Part shown: positions 58,016 to 64,000 of the stretch, one piece after another
Layout of the letters: each line of letters starts with the position of its first letter
Numbering within the stretch: the stretch's first letter is position 1
Source of the DNA: Paenirhodobacter ferrireducens
GTDB lineage: Bacteria > Pseudomonadota > Alphaproteobacteria > Rhodobacterales > Rhodobacteraceae
DNA length: 64,000 nucleotides
Reading direction: 5' to 3'
Assembly (NCBI RefSeq): GCF_004022265.1
Contig: NZ_SAVB01000005.1
Coordinates: forward strand, 142,877-206,876
Position numbers and translations under genes: made by a program
The notes under the pieces: generated by a model
The model's database searches: none
What the model saw: only the letters and a program-made list of their open reading frames with translations
Told to the model about the DNA's origin: nothing

Positions 58016-58939
58016 ATGCAGACGTTCACCCACTGGCAGGATGTGCCCGAGGCGTTTCGCGGCGCCTCGGTCGCGATGGGAAATTTCGACGGGATCCATC
58101 TCGGCCACCAGTCGGTGATCGATCTCGCGCGCGGCAAGGGCCCGCTTGGCATCGTCACCTTCGAACCGCACCCGCGGCAGGTCTTCGCCCCCGAGGCGCC
58201 GCCCTTCCGGCTGATGAATGCCGAGGCGCGGGCGCACCGGCTGGCGAAGCTGGGCGTCGAGCGGCTGTTCCAGCTCCCCTTCGACCGCGCCCTTGCCGGG
58301 ATGAGCGCCGAGGCCTTTGCCCGCGACGTGCTGGCCGAGGGGCTTGGCGTGTGCCATGTCGCCGTCGGCGGTGACTTCCGCTTCGGCAAGGCCCGCGAGG
58401 GCGACACCTCGACGCTGATCGAGCTCGGCCACCGCTTCGGCTTCGAGGTGACGGTGGCGCCGCTGCTGCATCTCGAGGGCGTCGAGATCTCGTCGACCGC
58501 GATCCGCAAGGCCCTGGCTGAGGGCCGCCCGCGCGATGCCGCGGCGATGCTCGGTCACCTGCACCGCATCGAGGGGCCGGTCCTGCATGGCGACAAGCGC
58601 GGCCGCGATCTGGGCTTTCCGACCGCGAACATGAGCGTCGCCGGGCTGCACCTGCCGCGGCTTGGTGTCTATGCGGTGAAGTTCGACGTGCTTTCGGGCC
58701 CGCATGCGGGCAGCTACGAGGGCGCGGCAAGTCTGGGCGTGCGGCCGATGTTCGGCGAGAACACCCCCAATCTCGAGACCTATGTCTTCGACTTCAAGGG
58801 CGATCTTTACGGCGCCGACGTGTCGGTGGCGCTGGTCGAGTATCTGCGGCCCGAGCTGCGCTTCTCGAGCCTCGATGCGCTTGTTGACCAGATGAAGGCC
58901 GATTGCGCGCAGGCGCGGATGATCCTCTCGGGGGCGTGA
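58016..58939 (+). CDS. ribF: Bifunctional riboflavin kinase / FAD synthetase
   Basis: A 307-residue RibF. The N-terminal FAD synthetase (nucleotidyl transferase) domain shows MGNFDGIHLGHQ and GGDFRFGKAREGD with ISSTAIRKAL. The C-terminal riboflavin kinase domain shows GHLHRIEGPVLHGDKRGRDLGFPTAN in part and ETYVFDFKGDLYG. It makes FMN and FAD from riboflavin. A GGGGAAG site precedes the ATG. Confidence 0.96.
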   Translation: MQTFTHWQDVPEAFRGASVAMGNFDGIHLGHQSVIDLARGKGPLGIVTFEPHPRQVFAPEAPPFRLMNAEARAHRLAKLGVERLFQLPFDRALAGMSAEAFARDVLAEGLGVCHVAVGGDFRFGKAREGDTSTLIELGHRFGFEVTVAPLLHLEGVEISSTAIRKALAEGRPRDAAAMLGHLHRIEGPVLHGDKRGRDLGFPTANMSVAGLHLPRLGVYAVKFDVLSGPHAGSYEGAASLGVRPMFGENTPNLETYVFDFKGDLYGADVSVALVEYLRPELRFSSLDALVDQMKADCAQARMILSGA

Positions 58940-58986
58940 CGCAGACCCCCCTTTCCCTTGGCTCCGCTTTGCGTCAGGGTGCGCCG

Positions 58987-59433
58987 ATGACCGATCTTCG
59001 CCCCGAATTCTGGACCCTGCCGCTCGCGAAGCTGACGCCCGCGGAATGGGAAGCGCTGTGCGACGGCTGCGGCCGCTGCTGTCTCAACAAGCTCGAATAC
59101 GAGGACACGGGAGAGCTCGAATTCACCCGCGTCGCCTGCCGGCTGCTCGATGACGAGACCTGCCGCTGCACCCGCTATGAAACGCGCCACCAATACGTGC
59201 CCGAATGCGTGCTGCTGACGCCGAAGTCGATCCGCAAGATCGCCTATTGGATGCCCACGACCTGCGCCTATCGGCTGCGCTTCGAGGGCAAGCCGCTCGA
59301 ACCCTGGCACTACCTGGTCTCCGGCTCGCATGAGACCGTGCACGAGGCGGGGGTCTCGGTGCGCGGGCGGACGGTATCGGAAACCGAGGTGCCCGAGGAT
59401 CTGTGGGACCAGTTCATCATCGAGGAACCGTGA
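58987..59433 (+). CDS. YcgN/YkgJ-type cysteine cluster protein (UPF0260)
   Basis: A 148-residue protein with eight Cys, including CDGCGRCCLNKLE and DDETCRCTRYETR, the cluster that defines UPF0260. Cysteines of this kind probably bind zinc or an iron-sulfur centre; the function is unknown. The start MTDLRPEFWTL is preferred, although the frame opens at 58903. The stop overlaps the ATG of the threonine aldolase gene by one base. Confidence 0.88.
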   Translation: MTDLRPEFWTLPLAKLTPAEWEALCDGCGRCCLNKLEYEDTGELEFTRVACRLLDDETCRCTRYETRHQYVPECVLLTPKSIRKIAYWMPTTCAYRLRFEGKPLEPWHYLVSGSHETVHEAGVSVRGRTVSETEVPEDLWDQFIIEEP

Positions 59434-60482
59434 TGCATTTCGCCTCTGACAACACCGCGGGGGTGGCTCCGCAGATCATGGCGGCGCTCGAGGCCGCGAA
59501 TGCCGGCAACGTGCCCTCCTATGGCGCCGATGCGCTGACCGAGGCGGTGACGGTGCGGCTGCGCGAGATCTTCGAGGCGCCGCAGGCCGCGGTCTATCTG
59601 GTGGCGACGGGGACGGTGGCGAATGCGCTCTCTTGTGCGATGCTCTGCGCGCCCTGGGAGACGGTGTTTTGCCACCGCAACGCCCATATCGAGGAAGACG
59701 AGTGCGGCGCGCCCGAATTCTTCATCGGCGGCGGCAAGCTGACGCTGGTCGACGGGCCGCATGCGAAGATGGACCCCGACGCGCTGCGCCGTGCCATCGC
59801 CCATACCGGCCGCGGCGGCATCCACAACCTGCAGCGCGGCATGGTCTCGATCACCAATGCGACAGAGGCGGGCACCGTCTATTCGGTGGCCGAGGTGACG
59901 GCGCTTGCGGCGGTTGCGCGCGATTTCGGCCTGCCGGTGCACATGGACGGGGCGCGTTTCGCCAATGCCCTGGTCGCGACCGGGGCGAGCCCGGCAGAGA
60001 TGACCTGGAAGGCGGGCGTCGACGTGCTGAGCTTCGGCGGCACGAAGAACGGCTGCATGGGCGTCGAGGCGGTGATCCTGTTCGACCCCACCCGCGCGCG
60101 CGAGTTCGAGCTGCGGCGCAAGCGTGCGGGGCATCTCTTCTCGAAGCACCGCTTCCTTGCGGCGCAGATGCTCGCCTATCTGGCGGGCGGGCTGTGGCTC
60201 GATCTTGCTGACCATGCGAATGCAATGGCGGCGCGGCTGTCCGAGGGAATCGCGGCGCTGCCGGGGGCGAGCCTCGTGCATCCGACCGAGGCGAACGCGG
60301 TCTTTGCCGCCGTCCCGCGCGCCGCGCATCGCCGCGCGCAGGCGGCGGGCGCGGCCTATTACCTGTGGCCGTTCGATCAGTCGCTTGACGGCCCGGGCGA
60401 GGAACCGCTTGCCGCGCGCCTCGTGTGCAGCTGGGCGACGACCGAGGAAGAGATCGACGAGTTCCTCTCGCTTCTGCGCTGA
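59433..60482 (+). CDS. ltaE: Low-specificity L-threonine aldolase
   Basis: A 349-residue PLP enzyme of the threonine aldolase family. The PLP lysine is in SFGGTKNGCMG, with MDGARFANAL upstream. It splits L-threonine and L-allo-threonine to glycine and acetaldehyde; related beta-eliminating lyases share the fold. Translationally coupled to the UPF0260 gene. The downstream spacer holds a repeated double-hairpin element. Confidence 0.88.
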   Translation: MHFASDNTAGVAPQIMAALEAANAGNVPSYGADALTEAVTVRLREIFEAPQAAVYLVATGTVANALSCAMLCAPWETVFCHRNAHIEEDECGAPEFFIGGGKLTLVDGPHAKMDPDALRRAIAHTGRGGIHNLQRGMVSITNATEAGTVYSVAEVTALAAVARDFGLPVHMDGARFANALVATGASPAEMTWKAGVDVLSFGGTKNGCMGVEAVILFDPTRAREFELRRKRAGHLFSKHRFLAAQMLAYLAGGLWLDLADHANAMAARLSEGIAALPGASLVHPTEANAVFAAVPRAAHRRAQAAGAAYYLWPFDQSLDGPGEEPLAARLVCSWATTEEEIDEFLSLLR

Positions 60483-60489
60483 GGGGGAA

Positions 60490-60548
60490 GGGGGGCGCTG
60501 TCCCCCGTCCTTCGGACTCCCCCCCCCGGAGTATTTTTCCAAGGAAAG
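60490..60548 (+). repeat. Intergenic double-hairpin element, copy B
   Basis: GGGGGCGCTGTCCCCC hairpin, then GTCC-TTC-GGAC hairpin, a C-run, and CGGAGTATTTTTCCAAGG. Same order as the element at 51829-51891. It lies between convergent ltaE and the alpha/beta hydrolase gene. The stretch may also end transcription of ltaE. Confidence 0.65.
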
Positions 60549-60563
60549 GCCCGGAAGGGGCCC

Positions 60564-61373
60564 TCAGCTCCGCTCGAGGTTCAGCGCGATCAGCTCGGTG
60601 ACCTGACGGGTATGGGTGAGCGGCAGCATGTGCCCCGCGCCCGGCACGCAGGCGGTGCCGACATCGGCCATGCGCGCGGCCAGCGCCTCGCAGACCCGCG
60701 CCGAGATCGGCGGGCTCTTGTCGCCATGGATCAGCATCACCGGCGCGTCGATCGCCTCGATCCCGCCCGGGCGGCAGATCTGGCCCGGGTCCTCGAAATT
60801 CGACGGGGTGACATTCGCCACGATCGGCATCTGCGCGATGAAGCGGGCGCGGTGGCGGTCCGGGATCGTGTCCCAGGGCGCGCCCGCGCCCCAGTCGCGC
60901 ACGAAGCGGCGTGCGGCCTCTTCCAGCGCGCCTTCGGCGAGGAGGGTGTCGAGGTGGTCCTGATGCGGGCGCAGCTCGGCCCATTCGGGGCTGTCCTTCG
61001 CCGCGGCGAAGAGCACCGGCTCGATCAGGGTGAGCGAGCGCACCGCCTCGGGGGCGGCCACCGCAATGCGCAGCGCGACCGAGGCGCCGAAGCTGTGGCC
61101 GATCAGGTCGACCGGGCGCTCGATGAAGGAGGCGGCGATGCGGGTCGCGAGCGTCTGATAGGCGCCGGGGGCTGCACCCTCGGCCACCCAGGGGGCCGAC
61201 TTGCCATGGCCGGGCAGGTCGAAGGCGGTGGTCGAGAGCTCGGCGAGCGGCGACAGCAGCGGCCCCCACATGTCCGAGGTGCCGAGCATGCAGTGGATGG
61301 CAAGCGCCGGGCGCGGGCCCGTGCCGATGACCTGCCAGCTGATGCGGGCCCCCTCGCGGATGTCCTGTTCCAT
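60564..61373 (-). CDS. Alpha/beta hydrolase
   Basis: A 269-residue alpha/beta hydrolase. The nucleophile elbow is GHSFGAS (Ser), and the acid and His are likely in MLIHGDKSPP and PGAGHMLPL. The oxyanion region is AIHCMLGTSDMWG. The substrate is unknown; lactone, ester and C-C bond hydrolases share this pattern. The ATG at 61373 overlaps the stop of the upstream HCCA-isomerase-like gene by one base, so the two probably act in one pathway. Confidence 0.83.
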   Translation of the reverse strand: MEQDIREGARISWQVIGTGPRPALAIHCMLGTSDMWGPLLSPLAELSTTAFDLPGHGKSAPWVAEGAAPGAYQTLATRIAASFIERPVDLIGHSFGASVALRIAVAAPEAVRSLTLIEPVLFAAAKDSPEWAELRPHQDHLDTLLAEGALEEAARRFVRDWGAGAPWDTIPDRHRARFIAQMPIVANVTPSNFEDPGQICRPGGIEAIDAPVMLIHGDKSPPISARVCEALAARMADVGTACVPGAGHMLPLTHTRQVTELIALNLERS

Positions 61374-61972
61374 CACAGCGCCCCGAGCTCCTCGTCGAGG
61401 AAGTCGAGCCGGTCCTGGCCCCAGAACCGTGCGTCGGTCTCGCGCAGGATGTAGAAGGGCGAGCCGAAGACGCCGCGTTCGACCGCCTCCTCGAGGTTGC
61501 GCTCATAGGCGAGCGCGCCGGTGAAGAGCCCAGTGCTGACGAGGTTCGGATCGAAGCCATGCGCGGTGAGCAGATCGCGCAGCACCTCATCTTCGGCGAT
61601 GTTGCGCCCCTCGGCCCAGAGCGCGCGGCCGATGGCATGGACCAGTCCGCCCAGATCGCCGCCGCCCGCGGCCTGCGCCGCGATCACCGCGTAGGAGGCA
61701 GGCGCCGGGTTCGGCGGATAGCCCGCGGGGGCGAGCGTCAGCGGCAGGCCGAGCCGTTTCGACCAGCGGGTGAGTTCCTGGCCGCGATAGGCGAGCCGGT
61801 TCGGGTGCCGCCCGGCGGGCCGGGTGCCCCCCGTGCGGTCGAAGAGCCCGAGCAGGTCAAGCGGCTTGTAGGCGATCTCGGCCCCGTGGCGGGCGGCGAT
61901 TTCCTCGAGTCGCAGCCCGGCAAGGTAGGTCCAGGGGCTGAAGACCGAGAAAAAGTAGTCGATATGGGCCAT
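61373..61972 (-). CDS. 2-hydroxychromene-2-carboxylate isomerase family protein
   Basis: A 199-residue DsbA-fold, kappa-GST-related protein. The active Ser sits in FFSVFSPWTYLAG near residue 12, where related oxidoreductases have CxxC. Family pattern continues with YKPLDLLGLFDRTGG and GVFGSPFYIL. Family members isomerise 2-hydroxychromene-2-carboxylate in naphthalene breakdown, using glutathione. No naphthalene genes are near, so a general glutathione-dependent isomerase is more likely. Coupled to the following hydrolase gene. Confidence 0.87.
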   Translation of the reverse strand: MAHIDYFFSVFSPWTYLAGLRLEEIAARHGAEIAYKPLDLLGLFDRTGGTRPAGRHPNRLAYRGQELTRWSKRLGLPLTLAPAGYPPNPAPASYAVIAAQAAGGGDLGGLVHAIGRALWAEGRNIAEDEVLRDLLTAHGFDPNLVSTGLFTGALAYERNLEEAVERGVFGSPFYILRETDARFWGQDRLDFLDEELGAL

Positions 61973-62085
61973 CAGGGCTCCTTTGGGGCATGCACGGCGT
62001 TTGCGGGGAGGCTAGCCCGGTGCTAAGGCAGGCGCAATCTTCGCGAATCCGCCGGTCTGCTCCCGGCGCAGACCAGAGGTAGCTG

Positions 62086-63105
62086 ATGCCCGTCATGACT
62101 GAACCGAAACTCATTGCTGGCAATGCCAACACGCCGCTCGCCCATGCCATTGCTCGCCGGATGTCGATGCACCGGGGCATGTCGGTGAACCTCGTCGACG
62201 CCCGGGTCGAACGCTTCAACGATCAGGAGATCTTCGTCGAGGTCTACGAGAACGTCCGCGGCGAGGACATGTACATCATCCAGCCGACCTCGAACCCGGC
62301 GAATGACAACCTGATGGAACTGCTGATCATGACCGATGCGCTGAAGCGCTCCTCGGCCGATCGCATCACCGCGGTGATCCCCTATTTCGGCTATGCCCGG
62401 CAGGACCGCCGCGCCAAGGCCCGCACGCCGATCTCGGCGAAGCTCGTCGCCAACCTGCTGACCGAGGCCGGCGTCGACCGGGTGCTGACGCTCGATCTGC
62501 ATGCGGCGCAGATCCAGGGCTTCTTCGACATTCCGGTCGACAACCTCTATGCCTCGCCGGTCTTTGCGCTCGACATTCTGCATAACTTCAAGGGCCAGCT
62601 TGACGACGTGATGGTGATCTCGCCCGACGTCGGCGGCGTGGCCCGGGCGCGGGAACTCGCCAAGCGCATCGGTGCGCCGCTCGCCATCGTCGACAAGCGC
62701 CGCGAGAAGGCGGGCGAGGTTGCCGGCATGACGGTGATCGGTGACGTGACCGGCAAGAAGTGCTTCATCGTCGACGACATCTGCGACACCGCGGGCACGC
62801 TGTGCAAGGCGGCCGAGGTGCTGATGGAGGCCGGCGCGACCGAAGTTCACGCCTATATCACCCATGGCGTGCTGTCCGGCCCGGCGGTCGAGCGGGTGCG
62901 CAACTCGGTGATGAAATCGCTGGTGATCACCGACTCGATCCAGGCGACGCCGGCGACGCTCGCCTGCCCGAACATCCGCATCGTGCCGACCGCGCCGATG
63001 TTCGCCCAGGCGATCCTGAACACCTGGTCGGGCACCTCGGTCAGCTCGCTGTTCGAGACCGACACGCTGGTGCCGATCTACGAAGGCTTCTACTCGCAAA
63101 GCTGA
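62086..63105 (+). CDS. prs: Ribose-phosphate pyrophosphokinase
   Basis: A 339-residue PRPP synthetase. It makes phosphoribosyl pyrophosphate from ribose 5-phosphate and ATP for nucleotide, histidine and tryptophan synthesis. [38 protein letters not shown] in part, the DKRREKAGE flexible loop and the PRPP-binding [10 protein letters not shown] are intact. The GAGG site favours the ATG at 62086; a second ATG at 62095 is possible. Confidence 0.97.
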   Translation: MPVMTEPKLIAGNANTPLAHAIARRMSMHRGMSVNLVDARVERFNDQEIFVEVYENVRGEDMYIIQPTSNPANDNLMELLIMTDALKRSSADRITAVIPYFGYARQDRRAKARTPISAKLVANLLTEAGVDRVLTLDLHAAQIQGFFDIPVDNLYASPVFALDILHNFKGQLDDVMVISPDVGGVARARELAKRIGAPLAIVDKRREKAGEVAGMTVIGDVTGKKCFIVDDICDTAGTLCKAAEVLMEAGATEVHAYITHGVLSGPAVERVRNSVMKSLVITDSIQATPATLACPNIRIVPTAPMFAQAILNTWSGTSVSSLFETDTLVPIYEGFYSQS

Positions 63106-63129
63106 GTGCGCCTGAGGCGGTTCAGAACG

Positions 63130-63155
63130 GGCCCGGGGATTTCCCCGGGCCTTTT
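63130..63155 (+). terminator. Intrinsic terminator after prs
   Basis: GGCCCGGGG (63130-63138) pairs with CCCCGGGCC (63143-63151) with a 4-base loop, followed by TTTT. Confidence 0.88.
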
Positions 63156-63208
63156 CCTTGCGCGAAGGTCGGATTGCGCGGGGGCGCCGATCGGCGCAGT
63201 CTCGGGCG

Positions 63209-63892
63209 ATGCGGCCGTTCCTGCTCACCACCCTCGTGATGATCGCCTTCGCGGCGAACTCGGTGCTGAACCGGATGGCGGTCGGCGTCGCGGGGCTCGA
63301 TCCGGCGTTGACGGGCGTGCTGCGGCTTGGTGCGGGGGCAGGGGTGCTGATCGCGCTGACGCTCGCGCGGCGGGGCAGCGCCGTACTGCGCCTGCCGCCG
63401 CGGGTGGCGCTCGCCGGGATGGCGACGCTCTTTCTCTATATTCTCGGCTTCACGCTTGCGAACGGGCGCATCGACGCAGGCGTCGGCGCGCTGATCCTGT
63501 TCGGCTCGGTGCAGATCACCATGTTTGCGGCTGCGCTGATCGGCGGCGAGCGGCTGGGGCGCTGGCGGCTGATCGGCGCGGGGGTGGCCTTTGCCGGGCT
63601 TGCGGTGCTGGCGGCGCCCGCAGGCGGTGCCGCGGTCGATCCGCTGGGCGCGGCGTTCATGGTGGCAGGCGGGTTCGGCTGGGGCCTCTATTCTCTGAAC
63701 GGGCGGCGGGCGCGCGATCCGCTTGGTGCGACGGCGGTGAACTTTGCACTCGCGCTGCTGCCGGCGCTGGCCTGGCTTGCGCTGCGGGGCGCGGTGCCGG
63801 ACCCCACCTGGGGGATCTGGCCGGCGCTCGTCTCGGGCGCGGTCACTTCGGGGCTTGGCTATGCGCTGTGGTATGAGCTACTCCCGATCCCT
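63209..63892 (+). pseudogene. EamA family transporter, disrupted by insertion sequence
   Basis: The first 228 residues of an EamA/DMT permease are intact (start MRPFLLTTLVMIAFAANSVLNRMAVG), with membrane helices and the second EamA repeat beginning near residue 130. At GYALWYELLP the coding sequence stops matching the family and runs into a mobile element end at about 63893, reaching a stop at 63916. Family members are around 280-300 residues, so the last one to two helices are lost. Frame 63158 is open further upstream but the family start is at 63209. Confidence 0.8.
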
Positions 63893-64000
63893 TGGACAGT
63901 TTCCGGGATGATTTAAGCTACTCTCTGCGCCTGCTGGTCGGTTTCGATCTGGTTGAAGTAGACCACGGCGGGCGGCTTTCCGCCATGGGCGGCGTGGGGC
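63893..64000 (-). mobile_element. IS3-like insertion sequence, end fragment
   Basis: The left end begins near TGGACAGTTTCCGGGATG (63893), which looks like an IS terminal repeat starting with TG, as in the IS3 family. The element continues past the window edge, so its other end and target duplication cannot be seen. It cuts the EamA gene. Confidence 0.65.
63913..64000 (-). CDS. Transposase C-terminus (IS3-type, partial)
   Basis: On the minus strand the frame ending TAA at 63915-63913 encodes a C-terminal tail that includes PHAAHGGKPPAVVYFNQIE and then TDQQAQRVA. HxxxGGxxPxxVYF is the usual end of IS3 OrfB transposases after the integrase core. Only 28 residues are inside the window. Too short for the open-frame search but supported by the adjoining terminal repeat. 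Confidence 0.6.
   Translation of the reverse strand, partial: PHAAHGGKPPAVVYFNQIETDQQAQRVA

Overview
The window is a chromosomal segment of a high-GC alphaproteobacterium. Gene order and protein sequences point to the Rhodobacterales (Rhodobacter/Paracoccus relatives): malyl-CoA lyase of the Mcl1 type, a TIGR02302/DUF4175 low-complexity protein, a separate atpHAGDC operon, a family II pyrophosphatase, and a groESL operon under a perfect CIRCE operator. Species cannot be assigned from this alone. Most of the window is core genome with dense, mostly short operons. The few accessory-looking parts are a large RTX gene, a lower-GC gene lodged between pheS and pheT, and an insertion sequence that cuts the last gene.

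Layout. 1-7.5 kb: end of the DUF4175 gene, a zinc-ribbon membrane protein (-), ftsE-ftsX-acyltransferase (+), accA with an overlapping SMR transporter gene (-), and a GyrI-like protein. 7.6-11.8 kb: malyl-CoA lyase diverging from dgcN-dgcA-D-amino-acid aminotransferase, a probable D-glutamate/D-amino-acid catabolic cluster. 11.8-17 kb: a small membrane-anchored protein and a 1239-residue RTX protein with a 789-bp internal tandem duplication, then an N-formylglutamate amidohydrolase-like gene. 17-24 kb: pyruvate kinase, rpmI-rplT, and pheS-(unknown membrane protein)-pheT. 24-31 kb: GMC oxidoreductase, GFA/rhomboid pair, META lipoprotein, MerR-XRE-cupin regulator diverging from gabT-lrp, MgtC/DUF4010 protein. 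31-34.8 kb: ccmF-ccmH, a PaaG-like crotonase, tRNA-Leu(TAA), tRNA-Glu(CTC). 35-46 kb: ABC exporter, BON-LysM protein, acyl-CoA synthetase, M23 peptidase, clpA, ClC channel, glyoxalase II diverging from a methyltransferase. 46-56 kb: atpHAGDC, an H-type lectin gene, groESL, Mn-dependent pyrophosphatase, porin. 56-64 kb: HAD hydrolase, MaoC hydratase, ribF, YcgN-type protein, threonine aldolase, alpha/beta hydrolase plus HCCA-isomerase-like pair, prs, and an EamA permease gene broken by an IS3-like element at the window edge.

Main points for a second look: (1) the lower-GC, three-helix membrane protein coupled translationally to pheS inside the essential pheST operon; (2) the RTX protein built from four repeats of an RTX-plus-beta module, next to a small membrane protein that seems to carry one solo copy of that module; (3) the dgcN-dgcA-dat cluster with three repeats of a TCTTCGA half site in the divergent promoter region; (4) a repeated intergenic double-hairpin element ending in CCGG(G/A)RTATTT, placed between convergent genes. 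No CRISPR array, prophage or integron was seen. Long open frames antisense to the real genes are common here because of the base composition and were left out.
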